From: Archilochus colubris
Lineage: Eukaryota; Chordata; Aves; Apodiformes; Trochilidae
DNA length: 64,000 nt
Reading direction: 5' to 3'
Assembly (NCBI GenBank): GCA_023079485.1
Contig: CM041084.1
Span: 17,388,609 to 17,452,608 of the forward strand
Part shown: positions 24,201 to 39,200 of the stretch, in pieces
Numbering within the stretch: position 1 is the stretch's first letter
Layout: the number at the start of each line of letters is the position of its first letter
Translations under genes and position numbers: made by a program
Notes under the pieces: model-generated
Told to the model about the DNA's origin: nothing
What the model saw: the letters and a program-made list of their open reading frames with translations, nothing else
The model's database searches: none

Positions 24201-27200
24201 ACCTTGAGCAAAAGCAGACAGTGTTGCATTTGCACAGAGAAAACTTGTCACTTCAGCCAGAAATTATCAGTAAAACTCTTGTCCTTCATGTCACTGTGGC
24301 TGGGACAGCCCTTGGTGTACAAGTTGTGACAGCACAGCACACTTCTGCAAACCAACCACTTGTAAAGAAGCACGTAAGGTTCAGTTGGGTGTCTGGTTCA
24401 AGATAAAGTAGTGTGGTCACTGATTTGACTACTTGCAAAACACCAAACCTAGAGGCTTCTTGTCATTTGCAGAAATTCTGAAGCAGCCAGCACACATTGC
24501 TGTTCTAGCTGGGAGGTGCTGAGGCAAGCTGCTAGGAATGGAGCTGAAGAGTTTTCTCCATCATAGCTGGAAAAAACTTGCTAAGTTCACACAAAGGCTG
24601 AGAAGGAAAATGTAAACACTGCTCTGGAGATGCCACCTCTCCAATTCAGTGAGTTCTCTCACCTCTGAGAAGGGCAGGAGAGCACCAAGAGCAACTGTGC
24701 TTGCTTCTCTTCTAAGACCACAATTGTTTTCACTTTACTTACTTCTAACTATTCCAGGAATGTGTAAGTTTGAATTATCATATAAGAGTCCTATATGTAT
24801 ATATGGTTAACCCACAAAGATTCAAATACCAAATCCAACAGCTCAGCAGAGCCAGCCCTTTGTCTTCAATGAGAGTTTTCCAAGAAAAAAACAGTTTCTC
24901 AAACTGGTATTTCCCCATCGTGATGCTTCCCCAGTCAGCTGTCACTTCCACTTCCCCACTGTCACTGGATGGCACATTTTCCAGAAGCAGCATTACATTG
25001 CTTGCGACTTGTCCCTCTGTCTTTCTGGTCACGGGCTAAGCATCATACCTGGCAACAGCAGCCATGTTCAAACACTGCTGTCTACAAGGTTTGTTTCCAA
25101 GAGTGAGAGAATGACCTTTCTTGCAGCTACTCAATGTTATATAAACAGCTGGAATAAATATAACCCAGAAGGATTAAACCTCCTGCTTTGGGGATTACAC
25201 AGCTGTTTAGGGCTAAGTAGTCCCTTCTGGCAAGTTATTGCATAACTGCCAGCTCCTGGGGCTGTGCCAGGCTCCTCTGATGTGCTCACTGGCCCCTGGG
25301 GCTGGACAGAGCTCTTGTCTGACCCAGCCTCATCTTTGTTCCCTTCTTAGCTCAAATGTCCTTTGAAACAGTTTAAGCTTAAAGAAATGCTCTGCTGTGC
25401 TATCTCCTTCCCTGTTTATCTGGCACTTTCTCACAGGACTGCAATAAGAGTGAACTTCCAGATGTGCTTTACAGTATACCACTTTGGTTAATACACACCA
25501 CTAAGTTTTTCATTACCTCAGATGACTCTTACTTCTGTAAAATCGGAGTATTGCCTAAGATGGTGTTTAGCAGACTGTGAGGTGTGGGTCTGTGAAATTC
25601 CCTACTCCTTTTAATGGGTTTAAGCTGCTACCCTCAAACTGGTAGTGGCTCTGACTGCAAGGACACCAAAGTTTTTTGCACATTTAAGAGGAGCTAGGAT
25701 GGATGACAGACACGGAAGGCAGAAAGACATAAAAATTCCTACCATCTCCTTCCACATATGTAAGACATTCATTCATCTCCATCTTCAAAATGGGAAATTA
25801 GAAGGAGAACCACAGGCAAGAGAAATCGTCAGTGAATAGCAGCTGTACCCACATCCTGCAACTGGAGTCGTTAAGGAGAGACTGTGATGGGGATTTCTCT
25901 CAGTCAATGCAACAACAAAGGGCAAGATGCAAAACTTTAAATATGGATTTCTATTATCTTCGCTAAACCATGTTAATTCCCCAATCTAAATGGGTAGAAA
26001 ATAAAATTATGGAGGAAAAAACCTGAGGAAAAGGCCTCCTTCTAATACTTTGGGGTTTTTTTTTTCCCTCTTACAGCTGAATTCTTCTAGCATATTTACA
26101 GAGGAAGGAGTAAATGGACAAGGACAATTCACTCAGTTGGAAACCAACCATGATCAAAACGGCTATTTTATGGAAACTTCTTTGGTGCCAAAGGGCTCAG
26201 CACTAAAACAGGAGCTGTTTTTTATCACCAGCCAATTCACTGAACCGAAGCATTCTTCAGCAGGCACAGCCAGACTGGAATTAATTTCTCCCACCATACA
26301 AATTTCTACTTGTACAAAAAAAATCCACTGTGTCTTAAAATCATCTGAAAATAATAATGCCTGCCTAGAAGCAGCTTTTGTAGTCAAATAAGCCAACTCT
26401 CTTTAGTGGAAGCTATTGATCACTCAGCACTTGCAAAAATCAGTGCGTTTTCATATATGAAAGCACAAAATGAAATGAAGGAGCCCAATTTCTAATGTAC
26501 AAGCGAGACACATTCCCCATATTTTTCACTGAACAATCTTGGTAACAAATAAGAGTTAGACTTGAGATATTAAGAAGCCATCTGCAAAACTGTGTAAAGT
26601 GTGTGATTTTACTTTGTTTTGTGCTCTTCAACAGAAAAAATAAGTTTTTCTTCATGAGGTTCTGTGTGGAGAATGGCTGAGACAACATATTCTAGCAAAA
26701 TGATCTATGTGGCTTCTGCAGCAAAGCCAAAGGAGGACTCTTTTTATGGCCAAGATGTCTTATGCACTACATTAGAAAGCAGGTGGTTTCTTTTTCTTCA
26801 TGTGACTCAGTTTTCTACTCTACAGCAGACTGACACTGCAATTTTCATCTTGAATCATAGAAGAGTTGGGTAGCATGTGAGATATTTAATCAGATATTAA
26901 GGAACAGTTTTGCTGTTCCATTATTTATGTTACCATTACAGGATTCATTATGAACAACAGAAGGCAAATGTCTGAGTCTCATCAAATTTCTCATTAAATC
27001 TGCTGGCTGCACACTGTGCAAAACTGTATTCTTGAAGCAGGCTAGCTATCTGAGTTACAAAACTTCTCTGTTATTATGATCTGCACTTTTTAAGATGTCA
27101 TAGCTCACTGCAACCATATGGTATTTATTTTCACTGACATTTTCTATTTATGCTACACATTATACAAGTTCAAGTTAATTCTGTTGATAGCCAGTAACTT

Positions 27201-30200
27201 CACTGAACAGTGCCAGAATTCTGAAATTATTTTATGAGGTTCACAGAGAATGTATGTATGCTTTGAAACATTCAAGGAGCCACAACTTGTCAGAGCTAAA
27301 AGTGTGCCCAGAACACAATGCTGGATCTGAAAGTACTCATAAAAATTCTTTATGGATTTTTGTACACAAGCCCCAGGGCATTGTTTTGGTGCTATCTGCA
27401 ACCTTGGCATACCAATACTCTGAGTGCAGCATGCAGCTCTGGTCTTCACAGCTACAGAAGGAGGTAGTGGAGTTAGATAAGGGCAACTGAAATGAGCCTG
27501 GGGAGGGAGCAGCTGGCCTAGAAAGCTTCCAGTTTGCAGTTTGGAGCCCATGGGATAGGCTGAGACCTCCAGGAGATGATCAGGGCTTGATTCACATTCA
27601 ACCTGACACTCCTACATCTCTATCACAGCTGTGGACAGTCAGAATGCTTACCATGAATGTCACCATCATTCATTTTTACATATCTATCCACTTCCCCAAG
27701 ACAATTCAGCTATGTAGCATCACAGGTAAATTTCAGGACTCTGAGACTTACCAAAAACATTGGTTGTACTTATAATTTAGATTATGAAGTCAGCAAGGAT
27801 CACTAACACCAAGTATTCTAACTTTCCACTAAACATAGGTTCAAGGATTTAAGCAGGTTTTGTCATGCACAAGCATGTTCAGAAAGAAACACATTATTGC
27901 TCAAAGATTTAAAGTGGCAGAGAATCCCACATAATGGAAATGTAGTGATCAGTTACTCTAAATGTTAAAATTTGACAGCTAATTTTTAATGTGGCTTTTC
28001 TAGCTTCAGCTTCCAATTGCTGGAACTTGTCAGAACATGTTCTGCAAAGTTAAAAGATTTCCCTGCTCTCAAAAACCTCAGGCATGTCTTGATTTTATTT
28101 TGATAACAAAAAGAGCATTTTAGATTTACGATGGTAAATCTTGTGCTTAAACTGTTCATGGTTCTCTCCAGAGCTCTCTCTAATGCTAACCTTTTAAGTG
28201 TGAAACTGAACACAGTATACTAGATATAGATATACTATAGTATACAGATATCTCATCTCTGGCAAAAGCAAGATGTACTCTTATGCTTCTGAGGAGTCAT
28301 TCACACTCTCAGCTGCAATATGTGGAAATCCATGTTCAGCTGGTTACCCACACTGGAATTTGCAAAATTACTGCATCCAGTACACAGGACTTGCATTATT
28401 CCTCAAGGACATACTCACAAGCATGATCAAGAACACAGGAATATGTAAACTAAAACAATCTAGAAAGTAAAAAAAAATAAATGATCTTTTGTGGATATGC
28501 AATTCTTTAGCAACATTTATTCTAGCAAACCTTACCTGAAACTTCTGGCTTTTCAATTGCATCTCCTTTAGGCAGGGCTGGTGGCTGGGGAGGCATCTCC
28601 AGGTTAGGAATTGACTTCATTATATTGGCCTGGGCCTCTTCCAAGAGCTTTTCAAATTCCTTTCCATTATAGTGATCAAGATTCTGTCTTTTCTCTTCCC
28701 ATTTCTTTTCAGCTTTCTAGACAAAAACAGTGAAACATTTATTTCTCTGATTTCTGTTATGACCACTTGAGAAGAAAAATCCATGTGTAAACAACACAGG
28801 GCAATGTGGATAGATTCTTTCAGTTATTGTCAATAACTCAAGGAAATACATTAACACTAACTGTGCACTGGATCTGACTTCCACTGTACTAGATATGGTA
28901 CAAGCACACGACAGACTGACACTGGCCACTGCTCACTAAAGGAACAAAGGTAAAATTTAAATCTGGGTCACTGCCTTACTGTATCACACTGGTGATTAAC
29001 ATGCATGTCTGTAACATGACATGAGAGTTAATTTGTGGATTTTCTCAACATCCCTGTGTGAAACCACTGGAACTTCATATTCTTTCACTCCTACCTCTCC
29101 ATATATGAGGGACTTTGAGATTTAAAGAGTGAATGAAATCCTCTAATGCAAGCATTGCCAGAGAATCACTTGCTAGTATTAAAAAATAAGGTATTCTAAA
29201 AAGATATTTTTAAAATGAAGGTTATTTAAGAAACACGGTTACTCATTTTGGTTACTGGTTATTGGTTAGCATCCCACCCACAGTCTCAAGAGGGAGTCTG
29301 GGAGCTCAGACCCAGAGAGAGGACAACTGGTTGAGCAGAATACACCATACCTCAATTGATACAGCTCGGTTTCTGGTACTTGCACTGTGAATTTCCTCAA
29401 TGAAAAGACTTTGCATGGTGGTGCCATTGATAGAGACCTGTGATGCTGGTGTGGCTTGTGTGGGCTGAGATCCTGTTGCAGGCTCTTGCACGGGGGCTGG
29501 TGGGGTGGCTGAGCTGTGGCTGCCTCCTGGCACAGCTTCACTGTGGCTGGATGCAGGGGGTGAACCCTGGGAGTGGCTGACCAGGGCTGATGAGTGCTGA
29601 GACTGATGAATGACAACAGGTGAGCTCTGCACATGATGGACTGTCATTGTTGAGACAGGGACAACTTCTGACTTGACTGATGACACCTGTGACTCTGACG
29701 TGAGGTTTTGCTGGGCATGCCCCTGAGCATGCTTGAGCTCTTCCTGGTTTTTCAGACTCTCAGCTGCAGTGGCCTTTTCCATAGCAGAGTATTGCAAGGA
29801 TGGATCTGTGCCCCTCAGCAGTCCTTCTGTAGCATGCCTGTCCCACCAAAGTGAACAGAACGGCATGGCACATGGTTAGCATACAGGCAATCATGAGCAG
29901 TAATGAACAACAAACTTTTGCAAGGCAAAAGCACCTGTATCAAACCCATCAAAATGGTGTTTTTCCTCCCTGATGTTCCCGGTTGTGTGATTTTATAGCT
30001 TTCTCTCAGAGTCAGGGACTCAAGAGTTTTTAAGAATTTTCTTTAAGTAAAACTGAGACAACCACCACTGATAATTTGGCCTGATTCACTGGTTTTGAGC
30101 AGTAACTAAATCCAGTGCCTATTGCCTCATATAAATCAGCAGTCATTTGCTGCTCATATATTCTGACAAACATAGCAAAACACTGGCACTTAGTGGACAC

Positions 30201-33200
30201 AAATTTTATCTAAGATTTCAAGTTTCTCCAGCACATCTTTCTTCAAAGAACAAAAAAAGAACTCACATGAATTCACAAGCATATAGAAAAATACTTATTT
30301 ATCTCAGAAGTTTTATATCTTTATCCACTTAGAATATTTTCCTGTTTTATTTCTTACTGCTGCATTTTTTATGACACACATTTTCAGTGTCAAGGAATAT
30401 TTCTGTTAACTTAGAATGCTGTAAATGCATGGAGTTATTTATCTCAGATGTGGGACTGATGCCACTCTGTAAGCTCTCTCATCCAGGTACTTCCCAAATC
30501 TGTAATCCTTGAGTTCAGAGGCAAATAGTTTCAACCAAAAGATCTTGATGACAAGGGCTGTTGAGCAGAACCAGATCCAGATTTTAGCCACTACACACAA
30601 CACAGGAAAAGGCTGATTTGATTCCCCTTAAGAGGGCTCCAGGAAGAAGCTATGTAAAACTCCAAGCAAAAAGCATTTCTTAGAATTGCCTAGGTGAAAG
30701 GGGAGAACCCAAACCTGAAAGTTGTTTCAGCCCTGCTTGAGGAAATCTTTTAGTTTGGAAGAAAAAAAAAAATAAATTCACCTCCTGAGCATGGTGAGGA
30801 TATCAGTCATGCTGCGCACACGTTTCAGCAAGCTGTCTAACTTGTGTGGCTCTTCCTTTAGGAACCTCACAGCTTCCACCTCAATCCGGAGGATCGCACG
30901 CATTTTATTCTGCAACGTCGGGAACTCTCCTGCAAAGAGAACAACTGAGAAGCTCAAGAGAAAATTCTAAAAGGCCTGGGGAGTAATGGATGATGGGATG
31001 AATGAGTGTCTATCTCTCTGCAGGGACCATGCAACAAGCTCCTTAACCCTAACTTCAAATATTTTTTTAAGCTAACGAAAGTAAACGTCCCCAGATAAAA
31101 AGCAAAACTGCTCTCAGCCACTTGTGGTTAAAAGAGAAGAACCAAAAATAAAAAGGAAAAGCACAAACCTTTCAGGGTGGCAACAGCTTCTCCCACTTGA
31201 CGCAAAAGAAACGCTCCATCTTCAACATCTTTCAGTGTAACTGTCTTGCTGGAAGCAGAGGAGTCCCTCTTCAGATCTTCAACAAATGCCTCCAGCTCAC
31301 TGACAAAACAAAAATGTGGACATAAAATGTAGGAAGGATTTTCAGACTACAATCACATATACGTGGATGAATGGACTAAACTAAACCAGAAACCTCAACT
31401 GTGGCACCTTTAAATCTGACACCACAGGTTAAAAACCCACCAGGGTACCATGAGGGGAGCTGAGGATGCTGGAGAGTAAGTCTCACAGGATAGGAACACA
31501 CTTGTAACTAGCCCAAGGCATTGATTTCTCTGACAGGCTGCAGATGTGCTGAGCATGACTTACCTCAGGGCAGCTGTGCTGCAAAGGGGAGGTGGGGTGG
31601 TGAAACACATCTAACAGCCAGCCCTCTGGGGATGCAAATCCTAGAAGGCTGTAGACACTGTACCATCACATTCAGTACTAGTTTGCACTTTGCATTTTCG
31701 CATTGCTCATGACATGCAAAGGAATGTTTAAGAGTAACAACCCAAAAACTGGCATGATGGCCCCTTGGAGCAGCCCTGTTTTATCTTTCTGGTCCTGCAA
31801 GATAGTATGCAAACTCCTGGTTCCACAAATAGGCTGACTGAAACAGCAAGTGTGCATTGGGTGCAGCTCTCACTTAGCATTTGGATTTAAGAATTAATAA
31901 CTTCAAATGTTTTATCCAACCACTGCTGTCTTGTGCTTCCTTTGGCTCCATCTGGTCCTTCCTCATCACTTTTCCCAGTATTTTTTCCAGTGATTCTGTA
32001 TGTAAATTTTCCCAATCCTTCAGACACATAACTTTGATCTTGTTTTGTTTGTGGAGAGCCTTTTAAGGTTGAGACCAAATTGCTTTAGCTGGAGTTTTCA
32101 CACAGGAGCTTAAAAGTTTTTTTAAAAACCCTGAAATGCTTTATGTGCAACTACAAACACATTTATGGCTATACATGAAAACGATCATCTCTTGAGCATT
32201 TATCCTAAGAGAAATCTGCCTCTTATTAAGATAACAAAAACTCTAGAAGGAATATTCTGAGAAGCAGTTTAATAGCATGGCAGAAAACAATGCAAAGCAA
32301 ACTCTGAACTGACAAGTCAGATACTAATTTTAACCTCATTTTGTGCCTCATTTCTTGCGTCCACTCAGGGAGCAGTTTCGCAGTTGTAACAAGAGAGCCA
32401 AGATATGGGCTGATTGCCTGGAAAGGGGTAGAGGGCATCCCCCTTCTACACCAACCCCAGGTCTGCATTGCCACACATTTTCTTGTGCCAGCACTGCCAC
32501 ACAAGATTACTTTTTTTCTGCCAGTTCACATCCCAGATCCATCTCCATGTTAACAGGAGGAAGAAAAGAGAGAAGTATGTGGCCAGTAACAAGATAAAAA
32601 GGAGAAAATCTCTTGCATCACAGTTCTGCACCCAGGTTAATTTAAAGTGGAAGCACAGTCAAACAGAACAATAAATGGAAATACAATAGTACTTCTGATA
32701 TACAGAGAAACAGAATTAGTATCAGGACTTGAACATGGAGTGTACAGGGCCAAAAGTTCCTGTCAATACAAAGAGTAAGAACTTCAGAAACTATGATTTT
32801 GTTTTTAATTAAGAATCATAAGTTGCTTTTGAACAGGTCACAAACAAGTGAAGGGAAACGTTCCTGTTCTCTGCCTTGATAAAGACTGGGGTGAACGAAA
32901 TAATCTGCAAGAAATAATCCGAACGACCACACGATGGCAGCAAGCGAATGCCTCTCGGAGTATTTTTCCAGTGGAAGAGGCTCCGATAATGCAGACACCT
33001 TGCTGCCTGCCTGCCTCTGCAATAATGGGCACAGGTACAGTCTGGGGGGGAGAAGGAAAAAGAATTCGGCTCTGTGTCACTCACTGCAATACAAAGGCTC
33101 CTGCCCTCCGGAACTCTCTGCTACAGTCATGCATCCTTCCCTGATTCTGACACTCGGGATAGGCAGTGCTACTTTGGGAATCACAGGGTACCACTCCTCC

Positions 33201-36200
33201 CTTCTCCTCTGCTCTAACCTTTTGTAGAACAGCACTGAAAAAGCAGCTCCTCATACATCGATGTCCACCAGGCAACAAAAAAAGTTAAGAACAGAAGCTT
33301 AAATTTGTTCCTGGGAGGAAACACAGGGCAATAGTGTGATATTTTGCTAGCTCATGTGGGAAAGACAAGGGATAAAGGAAAGACTTGCAGGCAGCAGACA
33401 ATGGTTACTTTTCCCCTTTGTTCTCTGAGAAGAACTGGAAGGGTGATGATAAACTCCTTTCATACCATGCAGTGATACTATCAAATAAGACAACTGATCC
33501 GGAAATTACTCAGGGGATACCATATTACACTGTCTCATGTTGCTAACTACAAGAGGAAAGAAACTTCAGCCCTCAGGAGCCCAAGTCTGAAACAGATGAA
33601 GTGGGCTCCAGCACTTATTTTCTGTAACTGAGAAAACAACTGAGCTTCACAGATTGGACTGAACAAGCCCAATTAACAAGACTCACCTTAATGCAATTTG
33701 AGAAGACTAACACAGGATAAATTATTTTTCTGCATCTATCTTTTACACAGGGGAGCTGAGGCAAACTCTTATACTGGAATCTTTTTTAAGCAAAAATAAG
33801 CATCAGAGGATCAGTCTCAGACTGCAGAACAGATATCAGTAGAATAGGTTACAAAATGAACTGACAAAATTAGTAGCAACAAATCACCCAGGCCAGATGG
33901 TATTTGCCCTGGAGTTTAGCAACTTGAGGATGAAACAGTGGAACTATTAATGCTAAGCATCTAACTTCTTGATTAAAATTGCTTTGGCACCAAGTAGTGG
34001 AAAGTGTCAGAGATTACACAAATACATTTTTTGAAAGGGGATGGGGCTATCCAGGAAACTGCACTCTGGTGAGACTGACACCCAGACTGGTGCAATTGGT
34101 AGATACTAAATAAAGAATAAACAATGAAGAATTTTTGGACCAGTGGACAAATATGTTGTGTTAGGGAGGAATTAATGTGATTTGTCTGAAGAGAAGTCTC
34201 ACAAATTCACAAGGAAACAACAACATAGGGAAAAAATATAGCCCAGAAGGCTTTCAGCAAGGTATTTGAAGAAAAGTTTTCAAGAAAGGAAAGTTGCCAT
34301 GGGGCAAGAGATAATTCTCTCATGGATAAAGTACTAGAAGTAAAGGAAAAGAATCAATGAACAGCTTATTCAATGAATACTGCTTGCTGGTGAGTTCCAC
34401 AGGGATCAGTGCTAGGACTGGTGCTTTTCAACATAAATTATTCAGAGGACAGGATGAATAATATAGTAAAAAACCTCAGAAGGATATTAAATTATTTAGA
34501 GGAATAAAAAAGAAAGGCAAGAGGGCTGAAGATAGACCATCTGATACTCATTGACTAGGAAAAAATAAAGATCAAATTTACTCCTAATAAATGTTAAGTA
34601 ATGCTCATAAGAGGAAAAACAAAACCAAAAACAACTGTACATAAACCAAACAGTCCCCCAAACCCCTATGTTTTTATAAACAATAAAGAACTTCAAACTG
34701 ATAATCACCTCTTGTGAGTGAGATGTTTGATTTGTAATGGAAACCATCATCAGGTGGAGCTTGAGTAGAGGGGAACCCTTCACCATGGCACAGAATGAAG
34801 TCATGGTGTGCCCACATCAGATACAGCCATTGCAGAGCTCTCTTCTCTCCCCCTTCCATCTCACAGATGTACACTAGAGTTAGCAAGGGTATACTAAAAG
34901 GCCAAAGGATGACAAAACATGTAGAATGGCTGCTACAAGAGGAATAAGCAAGCAGACCCGATTTTTTCTAGGCAGGAAAAGGCATGATCAAAAAAGGGAG
35001 AGATCAGAAAAGGCATGATCAGAAAAGGGAGCTTCCATGATATCAGAACTAGCATGGAGAGGGTGAATATTCTGACATGCATAATTTAAGAGTTTGGGGA
35101 CTGACTGACAGATGAAAGATTCAAAAAACAAACAAAAAGAGGTTGTTTCTACCAAAAAAAAAATTACTCTATAGAATTCACTGTGCCTAGAAGCTGTACG
35201 TAAGTTTACAAACATTTTTAAATATACATAAATTAATGAGAAGCAAACAATCCATGCAGAGCTTTTGCATATGAAGATACCATCTACAGCTAGGAAAATC
35301 TCCTGAGCTACAAGTCATTAAAAGCAAGGTGATACCCTCTGAGCATTTTGTCATGTTCTTATATCCCTTCCCATGTATCTGTTACCAGTGGCTCCTGAAG
35401 ACTGCTAAGTGGAGTTCTGTTTTTACTGAGCCCATTCTTATCATGTCTTATAAAAAAGTCTGATACTTTTCCTAACAAAAATATAAATTATAACTTTCTA
35501 TGAATCATATCCAATCAGACACCTTGGATATGGCTACAATTTAAACACCGAGCTCAAAAACATCCATCTATCAAATTGCATACAGTTATCTCAGCATGTA
35601 GTAGTCACACCTGCAACATGCTCCTCACAACATAAATATTACATTATACAATGTGCTATATCATTGGAATTTGTCCTTGGACTTGTAAATTTTCAGGTTA
35701 GTATCTACAACCCCAAAAGTGTCACATATGACATCCCTAATGTTGAATCAAAAGACAAGATAAACTACCCAGTTAATTCTGTTTGTCACTGTTACAACTG
35801 TGAATAAACATTACATTTAACAGTGTTCATGAGATTCCACTAGGTATTTCTGAACTGTATTCGTGCCACAGATGTGCCATGCATGGGCACACTTTTGTAG
35901 GCACCATCATGAATAGCTGCTCAACAGAAAACTTGCTCTGCAACATGCACTGACATTTCTGCTGTTTACTACATGAAACTACCAATATATTTTTTTTCCC
36001 AGTGATCTTCTTCAGAAATGCAGAAAGAAGAGTTTTTGAAGCTGAGATTTACCCCATCAGGGTAGGAAATACACTTTTTAAAGTGTTGCAGAAATCCTTA
36101 AGCTTCCTTGTCTTGAAAGAAGACAGCCTACTGATTCAGTCCTGTGATTTAGGAATGGTCAAGAGGGCAGATGAAAGACTAAAAAAAATGGTACTTTTTG

Positions 36201-39200
36201 CCCTGTAGCTTTGCATTTTACACATCTGTACTGGGATCATCTTAATTGTAAGTGCCCATAAAGAAATGCTAACCTTTTCCTGAATACTGACAATGACATT
36301 TGATGTCTAATTTGTGATGTATGCTCACACTTTTAACAGGCATCAGTATTGTCAGATCTGCTTTTTCTTTTGGGCTGTGATCCTGCAATCATGCAAATAC
36401 ATGAAAATATCTCACTGGACACAACTGATGAAAAATTGTTCTGATTTAATGTGGTTTTTTCAGCATGCCTCTAAAAGGGCTGAACTAATACAGCCTCTGA
36501 CTGATCTAAGACAGACGCTTTCCTGTAACATAAACAAATTAACTAGCACAGAAGCAGCATAAAGCCTGTGAGCAGAATGAATTCCAAACACTGATAAAAT
36601 AGAACCATATTGCAATCAAAGTCATATCCTAAACGAGCAGCTGTAACAACTACTGCTGTTTGCACTTGACCTCACTCAGTATCCATTTTGTGAGGCAACG
36701 CAATGAACAGCATTCACACAAATTGTTCTTTCCACAGAGATCAAACAAGCTACAAACTCAGTGATGAGGTACAAAGGAATGAAGTGATGAACACAAGGGT
36801 AAGCACTTAAGACTACAACACAATGTTATTTAAAACTAAAAAGCAGCCAAGAGGAATATATACACCAGCATGGACTATTACTACATGTTAAATTTTTCTT
36901 CACAGAAAACATTCTACTTTATATTTACAGATGCACCTGATTTTATTAAAAATCTTATTCATCTGATAATACTTCGATCAGCAGGAAAGATTTACTCGCC
37001 TTAGTTGTCAATAACTGTATTCCTACTGCTCTTCAATCATAAATTCCAATGACAAGCAGACTCTAAAGTTTCACTATTATAGATCAATTGTTCAGGTATG
37101 AACTAAGGTAGTAATGGGAAATAATTAGTTATATAGCATCTTACAAATACAAGTGTTAGAACAATTTAAATTGTTTATTGATTTCAGTTTCATCTTGCCT
37201 CCTGCTGACTCTGAAAATGGACTAAACAAACAACTAGATCCAACCAGTGTTGGTAGACTAATGTTTCTGAGGGAAAAGGGTCTTACAAAGAGCTTTTACA
37301 CTGCCAACAGGAAAAAAAAAAAAAAAAAAAAGTATTTTTATCTGCAGTTAAGTGTATGGAAATCCCAGTGAGTATATTTTAGACAGACTGGCATTGCTGA
37401 CAGCAATTAAACTTCAGGCCTCTATTTATGAGCTTCTCCTACCTCTCCCATGCTATAGCCAAAGCACTTACTGTTCAATTCTGATTTTTAGCTTTAAAGC
37501 CAAACTCCTTGTCTTTCTTTGCATCCATTCATTCTTAAGAAATCCTCCCTTCTTCCCTAAAGTGTAATACATAAAGAGGAAGAGGAAAACTAGATCAGGG
37601 GGGAGGCTATCAGAAGATGGTGGAGGTCATGGTCCCTCTACATGGGACTTCTGAAGAGGTTGAAAGTCTTCATCCTACTGGGACTGACCCAGTGGGCTGT
37701 GCTTAGAAGGATGCTCAGTCAGGATCAGTGGTTTGTACAACACAGACACAGTTTTACAGCCAATATAAAGTGCAAGGAAACACAGATAAAATAGCATACA
37801 CAGGTGCAGTTTTGCCAAACGTATACTAGTTTTAAGTTTAAAGTTAAACTTTAAATTTTCACTAAAGCTACTACTTTACGGAATAAAAATCCAGGCAAAA
37901 GCAACAAATTCTAAGAGGCTTCTCAACCCACCATAACTTCTTTACTATCTTTTCTTCCTCGTTGAGGTATTTCTGTCTCTCTTGTTCCACCAGGTTGCGC
38001 TGTCGCTGTACAGGATCTTCAAGCCTCTTCACTGTTTCAATCATTTTGCCATTGATTTCCAGCTCTGCTTTCTTCACCATTGCCCTCAGCATCTCCTGGT
38101 TCTGTAGCTGTTGCACAAAAGAAATCAACTTCAGTTTTTTCTACTAGACTGAAATCCCTGGCAACAGAATACATTGCAGAGCTCAGAAATAGGTTGGAAT
38201 AAACACAGCCCTACATCAAAAGGGTTTTAACTTCTTCTCTCCCTCTTTACCTATAAACATTATTTCATGAGGAAGTACAGGGTATGAGAAAAGCCTAAAT
38301 CTGATTAACTTCTCATGTATATCTAACCTCCAGGTAGTGAGTTGACAAACAAAAGATGTTGGCATCAGTACACCACCTTCAATGCACAACTTCTGCAAGG
38401 ATTGTGACCCCTTTATTCTGCTCACCCCAGCAAGAATCAAGAATTAATCCCACCTCTTGGGAATGCTGGAAGCCTGACTTCCACTTTGCATGTAGCTTGT
38501 AAGCTTATGTGTTGCTCTGCCTATACATGTCTAGTGGATAATCCCACATATTAGTGACAAGGCTGAAACTCTTCTCAGAGTAAAATTTTTCAGTCTCTCA
38601 AGTAGCAGAGGAAGGATTGAGCCATCCTGTGTAATTTGGTACAGACATACAGCTCATCTGCAATACACAGAAACTCCCTTACCTACCAAGATCCCTCCCC
38701 CTCTTTATAATATGGTAATTTTTTCAGAACTGTAAAGTCACACATTCCTTGCCTTAGCCTTATGTGTCTAAAGCATTCATTTTCTTACTGATAATAAGTT
38801 TGCAGAGAAAAATATAGCAAACTAGACTGTACACTTCTGTGGGTAGCCCTAGAACAGCTAAGCCTCCCACTCACACAAACCGAAACTGCTGAAGTGTTTT
38901 ACACAAACTGTAAGATTCAAAATGATAAGAAGGATTCCATCTAGTCACATCTTTAGGATACAGGCAACACAAACACAATTCTGTTAGCACAGCAGCCTTC
39001 TCATACTCTAAGACTTTAAAAAACACCTGTGTCAAACCTGGGAGACAAAGTTTCAAGTTTTAAAACTAGCAATTGAACCATCAGGTGTCTCCTTAACATA
39101 CAGGCTCAATAGACAAACCACACGTAACACAAAGTAAAGCTACTAGTTCATAAAAAGAATCATAAAAAAGGATTACCTACAATACACTGTAATGCAACAA

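Larger units (their letters stand above)
31300..37931 (-). other. KIAA1217: KIAA1217 intron (6.6 kb)
   Basis: Contains a CpG-retaining block (about 32840-33120), a long ancient CR1 relic (about 33840-35220) and an A20 run (37312-37331). The rest is AT-rich with no recognised exon. Confidence 0.8.

Noticed and set aside
26050..26391. 113-codon plus-strand open frame preceded by a TTTCCCTCTTACAG acceptor-like sequence
   Set aside because: The acceptor-like sequence is on the strand opposite to KIAA1217. The translation resembles nothing known and no donor follows.
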